Positions 11,131 to 22,512 of a DNA stretch of 64,000 bases are shown here, piece by piece. A program made the position numbers and the translations under genes. The stretch comes from Ctenosaura bakeri (Eukaryota > Chordata > Lepidosauria > Squamata > Iguanidae): positions 496,001 to 560,000 of the forward strand of contig CAOLHI010000074.1 of assembly GCA_948474755.1 (NCBI GenBank), given 5' to 3'. Under the pieces are notes generated by a model. It had not been told where the DNA came from. It worked only from the letters and a program-made list of their open reading frames with translations, and did no database searches. Position 1 is the first letter of the stretch; every line of letters starts with the position of its first letter.

Positions 11131-12738
11131 GTCCAGATGACCCTCAGCAGTGCTCCAATGTTCATCAGTGCCAATTGCACATTTGGACCATGGTGCATCA
11201 GTCACTTCAATGGCTACCATTTTATGATGGATCCCCATACATTATAACTTCATGGCAACCCTGTGGTCAATATGGACATTGCAAAACCACTAAGTTCTAT
11301 TTCCTGCACATATAAGTCTAATTCTGAAGAAACAATTCAGCATGGAACATATGTATGCAATTCTCTTGCATACTATTGATCAGCCTGGTAACCTAACATG
11401 TACCATCAAAATGGTAGATTTAATCTTTGTTAAATCATCTACTCATGTTTTAGATGAACTGGCCTGTGCTTAAGAGGACATAACCAACGGCATGCCTCCT
11501 GTTCATGGTGTTAACAAGAAGAAATGGCTTTAGTAATCAGCGGAACAACTGCTTTCACATACTGGGCTATTCATGAAGCTGTTCTTGCTGCTGTTTTGCA
11601 GCACATCAGAACTTCCATTGTTTTATACAGGAGCTCTGAGGCTGCTTTAATTAAAGTGATCTGAACAGGGATACAGTATGCCAGATGTGAGTTATAAATA
11701 TAAAATAGATTATGTAATGGTAAAGTATCATGAAATTTATGGGAATGGTTTATGATAACACATTGTTAGCTAATATAAATTGTAATTTGTTTCACTGTTT
11801 TAAAACATTCCCCAGCCTCCCCTCTCCAGCACACATACCCCTTTTCAGAGTGCTAATGAACTCTTGAGTTATGGTGTAATTGAACCTCTACCACATTGAT
11901 TTCAGCATCTTCCTATTGTATTCATGAAATTTAAGTCTAAAAATTCTGTCATAGCTGGTCTATGCATCACAACTGTTGTATTTTCATTATAGCTGAACAA
12001 TTCTATCAAATTTGCTTTCTCCTACATTAAAAAAAAGGAACAAACTCAATCCTGCTTATGAAAGACAGTTGCAAGTTTTAGTATTTTCTTCTGAAAAACA
12101 AATCACATAAAATTCTCACCAGTCTACACTGCCCAAATTCAGTAGATGCAGCTGCTCCTAGCACAGAACCACCCGTATGATTCCTACCTACCCACATCTA
12201 GCAAAGGTGAAGAACCTGTCAGCAAAAAGGGGATGGCAACTAAAATTCAATATCACAAACATATCTGAATAAACAGAGATTCAAATCCAGACTTTGAAGA
12301 GCTTTGCAATCAATACCTTCTACTTTGGACAGATGAATCTGACAGCTTTGCTTCCCCCCCCCGACATTCATTTTTTAAAAACTCTTTCCATCTTGATTCA
12401 GGAAAAAAGCTGATTTTATCCCTAATTTTAATCAGCACCTCCTTCAGTAAGCAACAGAAGAGCTATACCTAAATTACAATGTGTCATTTAAGGTCAGGAT
12501 TGTCAAGGCTCAGTTCTTAGCAGGAGTTTTGTCTCATTCTTCAGGTATCCAAGAGGAGGAAGATTTCCAGAAAAGGAGAGAAAAATCAAGGGCTCAAGGT
12601 CTTTTCCATTTCCCTTCATGTTTGCTTTTGTTTGGAATTTTTCTCAGCTAACTTAATAGTCCAGTGTTTTGCAGTATTACCATTACTCACAGATGAGCAC
12701 ATAGGAACAGATTCAACATGAGTGCTTAGCATCCTTGT
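11131..12738. other. Unassigned intergenic sequence
   Basis: AT-rich with no long frame. A (C)9 run lies near 12354-12362. I see no repeat boundary, RNA gene or exon. Confidence 0.5.
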
Positions 12739-12739
12739 C

Positions 12740-12967
12740 CTCTAGGAGAGTGTGTTGTATTCTTGTGTGCATTCAAGTAATTTCTGACCTTACAAGGTAA
12801 GCTTATCACAAGGTTTAATTGCCAAGATTGATTCAGGGCCGTTCTTCACTGAGGCTGAGGTAGCATGACCTGTCCAAGGTCACCCCGTAGGTTTCCATGG
12901 CCAAGTGGAGATTAGAAACCTGGTCTCCTCGAGCCCTACTCCAGCATTCAAACTAGTATACAATACT
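12740..12967 (-). mobile_element. Sauria-type SINE, copy 1 (decayed)
   Basis: Read on the minus strand it has a tRNA-like head (degenerate B-box region near 12910-12930), a body with CATGGAAACC and CTTGGACAGGTC (a form of CTTGGGCAAGTC), and the tail words AAATTACTTGAATGC near 12770. The order matches the Sauria SINE found throughout squamates, transcribed by Pol III from its head and moved by LINE machinery. Many substitutions indicate age. Confidence 0.75.
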
Positions 12968-13142
12968 GTTCTTATTTGATGTGAAAGGTCCGCATTTTTC
13001 CCCCTGATATGCGCACCATATTTGTGCCCACTGGCTATAACTGTTTCTTACTTTCCTGGAAGCTCATCAGGGAACATAAATCAATGCCTTTGAGGACCAG
13101 CACTAGTGCCTGGAGCACCACTTTGAGTAGTATTTAGGGAAG

Positions 13143-13245
13143 TAGTTTTACCTTCTACTTTGTAGAGGTAGTATAGGTAGTAGGTAGTAGGTAGTAAGTA
13201 GGTAGTAGGTAGTTAAGTAGTAGGTAGTAAGTAGTATTTAGGGAA
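13143..13245. repeat. GTA/GTAG-rich tandem repeat
   Basis: Irregular copies of GTAGGTAGTA with interruptions; the flanking word AGTATTTAGGGAA occurs on both sides (13129 and 13230), suggesting local duplication. Confidence 0.85.
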
Positions 13246-13311
13246 AATATTTAGGTAGATATAAGGTTCTTATTGCAGTGACACTTTTCATGCTGCTAGT
13301 GTAAAGATTTA

Positions 13312-13467
13312 GGCCATTTCACACTAGAGTTATAGTCATTATTCCACTTCCAACTTCCTATGGAATCCTGGGGTTTGCAGTTTAGAGAGGAAACTACAAA
13401 CCCCAGGATTCCATAGGATGTTGAAAGTAGAATAATAGCACTATAACAGTGTAGTGGAGAAATGGTC
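13312..13467. mobile_element. Fold-back MITE, short form, copy 4
   Basis: Inverted arms with TGGAATCCTGGGGTTTGC and its complement around a short loop (about 13385-13395). The ends are GGCCATTTC and GAAATGGTC. The flanks are TTA and TAA, not identical, so no clean target duplication is claimed. Confidence 0.85.
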
Positions 13468-13839
13468 TAAGCTTCCAGAAAAATCATCCCTAGCTACCAT
13501 AGTGGCTGCTTCATGTACAAGAAGCTAGAACATGTAGAGTTTCATAACAAACTGATTTGGGAAAAATAAAACCAAAGCACTGCCAAATATAAATTGAGAT
13601 CAAGAATTTTTTTTCCCCAATTGCTCCATTTTGTCTCATTCAATTAAAGCCTGAAGAGGACCAGACACCAACTTCCCTTGCTTTAATGGCAAATAGTTTG
13701 TTCCAGATGATGGGTTTCAACAATTAGTCAACTAATGCATGCTGGCAAAATATAGAACTCATTCCACATTGATTCATCTGATGAAGATCCTCTGCATATG
13801 TACCATTGAACCCTTTAGCACTGCAAAGAATTCTGGGGT

Positions 13840-14076
13840 GTATTTTTTTTATTATTTATTTGTATCCCGCCTCTCCATATGGATCGAGGCAGTGAACAAC
13901 TTACAAATAGCATGTATTTCAATACATTTCTATACATGCCCCCAACAATCTGGGTACTCATTTTACCAACCTGTGGAAGGATGGAAGGCTGAGTCAACCT
14001 TGGAGCCCGGCAGGATCGAACTCTCAACCTTGTGGCTTGCAGTACTGTCATTTAACCACTGCGCCACCAGGGCTCC
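13840..14076 (-). mobile_element. tRNA-derived SINE with an L2-type tail
   Basis: On the minus strand the head begins GGAGCCCTGGTGGCGCAGTG (A-box region, complement of 14057-14076) and carries a B box GGTTGAGAGTTCGATCC (complement of 14013-14029). The body includes ACTCAGCCTTCCATCC. The 3' end GGCGGGATACAAATAAAT is the tail wording typical of L2-mobilised reptile SINEs. It is a SINE and not a tRNA gene, because the head continues into the tail and the anticodon arm is degenerate. TATTTT lies on both sides and may be the target duplication. Confidence 0.85.
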
Positions 14077-14181
14077 TATTTTGGCATGCACCTCCACCCA
14101 TGAAAGTGCAGTAGCTAACCATATTAAGCCCTTTTGTGATCCCATCTGAACTTAAGACACAGTGAACAAAACAAGATTCCC

Positions 14182-14476
14182 CTCATGCACTGGACCACAG
14201 TTTCTATCATCCCCAGACATGCTTCTGAACAAAATTCTTTTCAGAGGAATATCAGAGGTGATTGGCAGCTCAGCTTCTCATCCAGGCAGTCCAAGGCTTT
14301 CCAGAAAAAAGCAATCTGAAATAAACATGATGCACCAACCATATGGTCAAATATAGGGCTGTGGTTATGCTAGAGTTTTCTGAGTTCTTCTAGAGGTATT
14401 GGACTATAGTACCTTAGAGTAGAGAAGAGGGAAGCATGTCTGGGGATGATAGGAATTGTGATCCAGTGCATTTGAG
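14182..14476. mobile_element. Inverted-repeat element with 45-bp arms
   Basis: The left arm (14182-14225) includes TATCATCCCCAGACATGC and the right arm (14431-14476) includes GCATGTCTGGGGATGATA, its exact complement. The outer part pairs GCACTGGA with TCCAGTGC. The 205-bp interior has no frame of interest. I cannot name the family; the CATCCCCAG core recalls the repeat at 6705-6772. Confidence 0.65.
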
Positions 14477-16460
14477 GCCAATCAAGTTGGAGATGCTTTT
14501 ATTATACATAATATGTGTTGTACACAGCATTGCACAAAATTACCGGTAAGAGTGAACAAGTTCCTGCCAATTGCTTAGTATCTATTGCAGGCTATGCAGC
14601 TTCATATGAGCCAGCCTGTGGTTCTTATTTTTGAAAGCTGCCACTGAACAGTGGCTAATGGGCATGCCATTCTGTCTTGTATGTGAAGTAGCTAGCTCTC
14701 CCCCTCACTTGCCACGATTAATAAGTTCACATAAAGTTTATGTATTCAGTTAAACCTCTGGAGCAGAGTTATGAGAAACACATTTGAGTTCTTTTATTAA
14801 AAATTACACACTGTTCTAATTTGCAAGTTGCCAAGTTATAGCCGCCAACTGAAAACAGAGAGGTGGGGGTGAGGCACTGCTTAGGCCTGCCAAACCATTT
14901 GATAGAAATAACCAGATAAAGGGGGAATGGTGCTCTATATAAAGCAGCACAAAGACCTATAAAGTACAAAATATGGTTATCAGACCAATAAATCCCTCAC
15001 TAAGTGAATAAACATGATCTAAATCCATTCTTCTGTACCAGACCACCACTTATGAAATAACTCTCCTACCGGTCATATATTTACTTCATAAAGATTGAAC
15101 ATCCTAGACAAGTCAATCCAGTCTGCCAGCCTGATTTGAAAACAGGATGTATTGGTTATGTCTCCCGGCACTCTCAATTTCTCCTGTGTAGTTGGCTCTG
15201 ATACGTTGGTATAGATAAACTTGACTTTATTCTCTCTTTTCAAAATGTTGCTAACATAAGAGATTTATTGTCAGGATCTTGTTGCCAGCTGTAGAATGGA
15301 AGCAATTAAAATATGGGAGGAGGGGTAGAAAGGCATCTGTGTGAAGAAAAAGATTTAAAGGGGAGGGGGCTGAGTTCTTCTGAGAACTTCTGGTCTTCAG
15401 CCTAAGGCCTGGCGGACAGATATTTGAATAATTAGTGCTACTTCTTCTTTGGGTTCCTTTATATTAAGTTAATGTCATGAAGACTGAATCAAGCTCTCTT
15501 TCAATTGCAAAGGGAAAGGATGCATGTAAAATTATTTGATAAAGGGAATTTTTCACCAATCTCTCCTAGTCATTTGAATTTGTCTTTCACCCTCAGTTCC
15601 AAGTAACAACCAGTTTTCAATTCCAGTGATGCCACATTAAATTCTTATAAGGTTTGAAAAAGTGTACTTAGATATACTCAGCTCTCTCTCAAGGAAAGTA
15701 ATATGCTTCCTGAGACCTAAGATGGAGCAATAACACCACACCATGTTGGACTCAGAGGTTGGAAAAGTTACTTTTTTTGTGCTACAACTTTCAGAATTTC
15801 CCATCCAAGTTCAGCTTTGAATGCTCATATTTATTTTCATCCCTAGAAAATGTGGGGTGTTCAAATGTCTTCCTACAAAATGTGGTGAAGTGTGAAATTC
15901 TCTCAGCATTCCAACGGATGTTTTGTTTGATGTTTTGCACTTTCAAATTCATCTTGAATTTCCATTTCACCAAAATCCAGCAATGGCAACCAATAATTCA
16001 ACTCCCCCTCCAAACTAGAAATCTATTCAAAAATATGATATATTCCATTCAAATGCCCTCAGGCGTTGTGCCCAGATGTCCCCCAGATGTTGTCCTAGAA
16101 CCTTCCTAGAATTATACTTTAAAAGATGTTTTATGGTAGAACGTGTGAGAATAAATAAATTGTTATGCAGCCCCAACCCAGTGTCAGCCGCTTGGGGCCA
16201 AACTTAATGCAAAATTTACATTTTTATGTAACTCTCAATGAGATAAATATTTCTCCATTGGAAACAACAGGCATGGAGGGAGAGGCTGGTTCGGACTGGT
16301 ATTGTGTTCAGTGCAAAGTGTTAAAATCTCCTCCCCCATCCACACCATAGCAGACAAGGAATCCTGCACATTTGGAGTTCCAGATCAGGTGGAGACCTTA
16401 CAGGTGTATAGGTTTACGCACCTAGTCTCTTCTTTCTGATGGTCCCTTCAGTGTGCAGAC
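14477..16460. other. Unassigned intergenic sequence
   Basis: The frame at 15759-16109 (116 codons) has no recognisable motif. Positions 15757-15810 (GGAAAAGTTACTTTTTTTGT) resemble the short repeat better seen at 47316-47392. A (GGGGGAGG) patch lies near 15360. Confidence 0.5.
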
Positions 16461-16463
16461 TAT

Positions 16464-16884
16464 GGGTCTTTCTGCATCTTACCTTTGTCCGGTGCTAGGG
16501 TGCGGGGATCATGCAAGCAGCCTCCGGTGAGAGGCTCTCATGTCCCTGCTGCTTCAGTTCTGCATAAGCTGCCTGCTCATGGGAGAGCCCTGCCTCTTCC
16601 TTCCACAGTGCAGCCTGGGCATTTCCCAGGCTGTGTTGGGGCAGGAAGCGTGACTGGCACAGCCCTGGAGGCTCCGCACGCAAGGTAAGTGTGCATGGGG
16701 CCTGGGAGCAATGCGTGATCACACATCATTTTTGGCTTCCAGCTGAAAATGAAAGGGTGCACAATTGGCACCTGCTGGCCCCTGTAGCATTGCACAATTG
16801 TGAGTGTGTCATGCAGATCGCTCCTCACAATTGTGCGACGCTCCAGGCACCCTTTCGCATGGAAAATGCCATGCAAAAAGGGTC
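16464..16884 (+). mobile_element. Non-autonomous TIR DNA element, family A, copy 3
   Basis: A 421-bp copy in the same orientation as copy 2. It starts GGGTCTTTCTGCATC and ends in the hairpin terminus 16848-16884 (CCCTTTCGCATGG, ATGCCATGCAAAAAGGG). TAT is directly repeated at 16461-16463 and 16885-16887. It shares CTCTTCCTTCCACAGTGCAG, GGGGCAGGAAGCGTGA and ACACAATTG/CACAATTG words with copy 2. No coding capacity. Confidence 0.78.
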
Positions 16885-16887
16885 TAT

Positions 16888-18595
16888 AAACTGAATCCCT
16901 CTAGTTGGAGCTATCTAATAGCAAGCAGACAATTCTACTCCTACTTCACACAGAATACATACACTAAGCACATAGAAGTGTAAAGAGTGAAAAACTTTCA
17001 AGCCATGATTTGAAGTCTAATTTTTAAAAAGGGAATAGGAAACAATTAGTGTCACTTTTATCATTCATGTGGGGTGTAAATGCAAGATCTTTTAAGGTAG
17101 TGAAAGAAGTTGTCTATATAGTTCATCAGAATTTCAATTCAAGGGGAAAAATATCTGCTTCTAAAGAATATGGGTATCAGATGTCCTTTGACTGTAACTC
17201 CAAAATTATAATTCTTACTACTTAATTTAGTTCAGAGAACTTTCAGGAGGGAAACAGATCCCATCTGCCTCCTTGGAGGTGGGGGAAGAGGAGAACATTA
17301 GGAAATTATATCTGAGAAAACACATGGGGAGCAGAAGGGACTGAGTCTTCTTAAAATCAAGAATTAGCTTGCTAGAGCACTAGATTTTTCTCTCAATAAA
17401 ATGGGGTTAGAGGTTGGTCACTATGCAGACATTCATCCTATGTTTTGTTTTAAAAACAGATTGAAAGGAAGTTGAGAACACTGCAAAATATCACTTTTAA
17501 CCACATAAAGCCAAGCATTTGATACTCCCACGTAATACTGTACCAAGAATAAATTGATTTTTACAATCGTATTTCTTCTTAAAATGAAAAACTTTTTTGG
17601 TAGAGCAGGGCAAAGATGACAAACATTCACATCCTGCAGTTTTAAATACTGTAATTATCCTGACAAAAGAAAAAGCAAAGATACAAAACCCCAGTCTGCA
17701 TTGGATTACATGTTATATCTGTATTTTCATCCATGTTCTCCTTAATTGTCAAGTGCATTCCACCTCTCCCCTAGTTCAGTCCCATTCTCCAAAATATTTG
17801 TACTTCATTTCAGATTTGTGCCAGCTACAAATTGAGTATGCCAGTCTTTTATTTCAAGTTAATGACATCAGACTTGAGCAACATAGTAACTAGGACAAAT
17901 CCCTTGAGAATAATATTTGTTTCCTTTTCCCAGCTAATAATTTCCTACCCATTGCTTGTGTCTTACGAAAGGATTGTGAACTGATCAAATACTAGTACTC
18001 TCTAGTTCAGATTTTCTGAGCTTGTTTATGAACAGGTCATATGGAACTGTATTGCTAAAGCTGTTTCCTATGAGTATTCAGTCACATGTGACCCATTAAC
18101 TGCCAAAAGTATGAGTTTTCTCCGCATGCTCCTGAAGGCGTGTTCACTGCCAACACAGCAGTTCAAGAGTGAGCAGGATTTGGTCATGTTTGCTTTGGCT
18201 AGTACATCTACCGATTTGTTTAAGTCAGTTAATAACTGCAGAATATTATTACTGGGCAGTGTGGAAGAGTTAAAAAAAGTTTTTATTTTAAAACTCAGGT
18301 TCACTTTGCTACTCTGGCATTTAGACCAACTGCAGATTTTAGACAGGAGAAAATGTAAAGGGAACCACATGAAGGCAAGGCTTGTGTCCTCACTATCTGA
18401 TGGGGAACAAGCTTAATTCCCTGTTAAGAAAGAATTTTAAGGTTCTTTCATAGTCCATAGATGCATAAAGAAATGAGCCAATTCATTTCCTGAAACTCAC
18501 CCCACACAGCACCACCCTGAATTCAAGTTCTCAGTGGCACTAGCAGTGGATACTGGAGACAATTTATAGCCATCTTAACTAGTTACCACTGATAT
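16888..18595. other. Unassigned intergenic sequence
   Basis: No repeat boundary found. Opposed frames of about 100 codons at 18068-18416 lie on both strands of the same stretch, share no family motif with anything I know and are judged chance. Confidence 0.5.
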
Positions 18596-19175
18596 GTCCA
18601 TCCCCCACAAATTTGATTAGCTCCCTCTAAAATTTCCCCAATTGGCAGCCATTCCAACTTCCTGTGGTTGCTAATTCCACAGTTTAACTATATGCTGTGT
18701 GAACAGGTACCTCCTTTTATCCTTCCTAAATATCCCAGCATTCAGCTGCAGTGGTTGCCTGCAGTTTCTAGGATTATGGTGAAGGAAAACAGCTTCTCTC
18801 TCTCCACTTTTGCCATATTATCCAAAAATTTGTACACCTTTATTATGTCTCCCCTGAGTCAGCTTTAACCTCTCTTCATATGGCAGTTGTAATAGTCCCC
18901 TGATCATCTGGGCTGCCTTCTCCTCCCTCTTTTCCAGTTCAATATCCTTGTCTAGATGCAATGACCAGAACTTTGCATAGCCTTGCTGATGTGCTATCAC
19001 GCCCCATGGATTTCTATGATGGTAGTGTAATATTGACTGTTTATATTTTATTTTTGCCTCCACCAATATCCATAACTGTGAGCTTGGCTATGTTGAATCT
19101 CATCTGCCATTTTAACGTCCATTTCCACCATTTCTAGAGACTATTTGGGAGCCTTTTTGCAATTTGCTTTTCTTC
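18596..19175 (-). mobile_element. Old CR1/L3-like LINE fragment
   Basis: Minus-strand translation (complement of 18818-19066) shows the C-terminal CR1-clade pattern: QGYAKFWSLHLDKDIELEK, then QMIRGLLQLPYEERL, corresponding to the LEKVQRRATKMV and MPYEERLREL blocks of CR1. The lower-coordinate part (TAATTCCACAGTTTAACTA) is the 3' region wording of the L3-like family in reptiles. Stops and indels show long decay. Confidence 0.7.
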
Positions 19176-22100
19176 AATGGTGTGTCATAATCTCTCCCTG
19201 CTAAAGTAACTTCAAGACATGCAGCACTTTAAGATTTGGTTATTAAGAGTAATTCCTACAGAATGGAAGGTGCTTTCATACCAGTCTTCTCAGCCAGTTG
19301 AGCAAAATCATATTAGAGATTATAAAGCTGTCAGTAGGCAAGGGTGGAGCTTGCTAACAACAATGTTAAAGCATGTTCTTCTTGCTTCTATTTTTATTTT
19401 TATTTTTACAAAATAAATTCTAAAGTTGGTAATTATTAATAATATTGGATTGCCTCTCCCACCCCCACCCCCACTTCTTTTCATCCTTTGCCACTAGATC
19501 CACTAGTCTGCCTGATCAAAACAAATTGTGGGACAGCCTTATGAATTAGTTACAGAAGACTAATGTCTGATGGTGACATGTCTGTTTTGCCATGGTGATG
19601 AACATTCTCCAGAGGTAATGTCACCTAGGTTGTCAGACAAGCAACATCATTTTCATAAATAATCCATGAGATGCTAATACAGAATGAGTGGTGGTGTCTT
19701 GTGAAAATTTGGGTTGAATTTGATTGGATTTTATTTACAATTCAGGCATTGTTAACACCATAACCTGAGCCTCATTCTTTGGAGAGCCAAGTCAGGACAA
19801 CCTCTTCCTCTTATTAATGATTCAAGCCCTCAGGATCCATTGTCAAGTGCCAAAGAGGTAAAATGTTCATATCTATTGTGTCAACCATAGATGGACTGCT
19901 GAGCTAGATATGCAGGCAGGCAGGCAGGCAGGCAGTCAATAGTGAAGAGAAGTTTAACTCCAGCACAATCCTAAACCTTAGTGAGGGTTGAAATATTCCT
20001 GCAGGAGGGTTGCTATTAGGCCCTGATGCTCTGCAACAAATCAGCTCTCATTTAAAAAAGAAAAAGCTTTGTTTGTGAGATGTTTTCTCCAGTGCAGTTC
20101 GTATGTCTCCTTCTACCTCTAGGTCTAGAGCTGAAGGAAGGGAGCAACTGAGGAACTTTTTGTGGAAGCAGCCCTGAGTTTCTGAGGAATCTGGTGAGGA
20201 AGCATGCACAAGAACAGGATATGAGGAGGAGTCCTTGAGGTTTCCCCTTTCTTCATTAAAAAAAAAAAACCATTTCTCTAAGTGACAAAAAAAAAAAAAT
20301 CGTCAGGCCCTTGATGTTCCAGCATCCTTCTTCCACTGAAGAACTGATATCTAGGATCAGCTCCTGAGCCAAGACACTAGTGAAACTTTAGCTGTATGGC
20401 ACAATGGCCATCAGTTAACCATTCAGAGAGAGCTACCTCTTTTAGGATGCAACCCTAAACCATTTATCTGGGAACTCAATGAGACTTATATCTGCCTAGA
20501 CATGTATATGGATTGTGTCCTTATGTACTAGAAGGCCCAGATATTTAGACTGAATCTCATATTAGCTCTCAAACTAAATGCTTAAGGTAAAAAAAAAAAA
20601 TCTATCAATATATTTTATCCTTCCAGGTTGCAATCACAGTTTAGGGGGAGGGGATTGTGTTGGCATGCTAATTGTTTTCATAAGATTGCATAACATGCAA
20701 TATAATGTAGCACCTAATTTTTGCTAATAAGGGCAAAAGTGCATAAACACAACTATAAGTTAAATTAGTCCCAATCTGCATTGTATAAATGCAAACCAGA
20801 TGGTAGTTTAATAGTTGAAAAATCTCTCAGGATGTTCCCATAATAGAGAACTTGGGCCAAAGACCACCTCAAACTACTTGTATTTCTGGGCATCTGGTTT
20901 CCGTTCCTTTTTGTTGTCTAGTTTCTCTTGCCAAAGAATTATTTTAAGATTTTCCAAAGCTCAACATTTCTTTGAGGGTCCAAAATCCATATTGATGCAA
21001 AAAAAGGTAATGTAAGCTCATATAGGGTAGTCCCTGACTTCCTGCAAAGAGACCTCAAATGCCAGGAGTTCAATGGCTGATTCACACTGGTCATCCTCAG
21101 GCCACCTGCATTCTTGACATTTCTTCTCAGCCTTCCAGCAGGGAAGACCCTGTGAGGGTCTTTGCCAACTAATGAGAAGAGAGCAGAGAGAGGGTCAGCC
21201 TAGCCTACCATGAAGGATAATACCATGGCCTGGCCAAAATGTTCGGTTATAATGTTGATAAGTGTTTTATAATATGTCGAAGTGAGCATGCAAAAGAAAA
21301 CATCAGGAAGATGGAAGTGTAGTGAGGAGGAAGAAGAAATGAAAACTGATTTTCCCATGCACCTGTTTGCATTTCAAGCCACAGTTGCTATACTGTCCCC
21401 CCCCCAAAAAAAAGGAGCACAAAATAACCTTAAGGAAAGAAAGGTTCAGCAGGGTGGTGTGGCCAAACGTGAGATTGTATTTTATAGCAAATGTTCCTTA
21501 AGGCAGAAACAGAGCTTAGAAAAGTTATTGGGGGGTTTACAATTCTCAAAATCCCCCAGCCGCCATGACCAGTACCCATAATGATTGAGGAAATCTAAGG
21601 ATTGTCCAAGCAGAAACTTTTGAAAGTTGTGGGATAAGCCATTGAGATATTCCATCCCATTACATAATTGTGCAAGACTGCTGAGCTCTGGGGACAAATT
21701 GGTAGTTTCTAACACTATAATGAACATGCTTCATGTATTGTGGCCACTGAGGTTCAAAGCTAGGAAAGTAAATCTTAGTTTATTTTATTCTCACATGAAA
21801 GAACAAAACAGTCAAAAAGTTTTGCCCTGCTGGGTGAAGTTACAAAAGCTTTTATACATTTTTCAGTGATTTTTTTTAAACATTTCAGGATATTTTGAAA
21901 AACTTATTTAAGACTTTTTTGCATTAAAAAAACCCCTAGTTTTTAAGCAATATCACTATGCTTTTCACAACAGCACAAAAATAATAGTTTGTTTTCCTGC
22001 ATTGGAAGAAACAGTATAAAGTTCCACCCAGGTGGAACTACGCTACATCTCTCATCCTGAAAGACTTGCAGGGATACCCTCTGTAGACATGTGGCCAATG

Positions 22101-22228
22101 GAGAACAGAGGGCATCAGAATAACATCAGGCTATATCCCTATAGCCTAGATGCAAAATGATGGCATCATTTTCCCAGACTTCTAGATGTCCTGGAAGATG
22201 CCTTTGTCATTCTGGATCTGGCTCCAGG
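19176..22228. other. Unassigned sequence with minor repeats
   Basis: Contains a (GCAG)6 run at 19912-19935, A-runs at 20259-20299 and 20587-20600, and at 20444-20522 a fragment of the high-copy reptile repeat beginning GGATGCAACCCTAAACC. At 21515-21570 CTCAAAATCCCCCAGCCGCC belongs to the same repeat as 47316-47392. No gene seen. Confidence 0.5.
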
Positions 22229-22300
22229 TATAATATAATATAATATAATATAATATAATATAATATAATATAATATAGTATAATAGATATAATACAATAT
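22229..22300. repeat. (TAATA)n microsatellite
   Basis: About 12 TAATA units, decaying at the right edge and abutting a Sauria-type SINE. Confidence 0.96.
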
Positions 22301-22311
22301 TCCCCTGTTCT

Positions 22312-22512
22312 CTTGTTATGTGCCTTCAAGTCATTTCTGACCTATAGTGAACCTCCCATGGAGTTTTCTGGGGCTGAGAGTATGTGACATGCCCAAAGTC
22401 ACCCAGTGGATTTCCATGGCTGAGTGGGGAACTGAACCCTGATCTCCAGGATCATAGTCCAGTGCTCAAGCTAGTAGTCCAGTAGTCCAGTGCTCAAGGC
22501 ACTACACTGGTC
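22312..22512 (-). mobile_element. Sauria-type SINE, copy 2
   Basis: The + strand shows the complement of a Sauria SINE: tail side TGCCTTCAAGTCATTTCTGA, middle TGCCCAAAGTCACCCAGTGG, B-box side GAACCCTGATCTCC. The tRNA-like head is enlarged by a local duplication of AGTCCAGTGCTCAAG (about 22456 and 22487). The Pol III head is probably inactive. The (TAATA)n repeat touching the 3' side may have grown from its tail. Confidence 0.82.

Noticed and set aside
14013..14076. tRNA gene on the minus strand
   Set aside because: A and B boxes belong to a SINE head; the sequence continues into a SINE body with an L2-type tail and has no proper anticodon arm.
18068..18416. Opposed frames of about 100 codons
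   Set aside because: They overlap on both strands, lack any motif and carry no codon-pattern support by eye.
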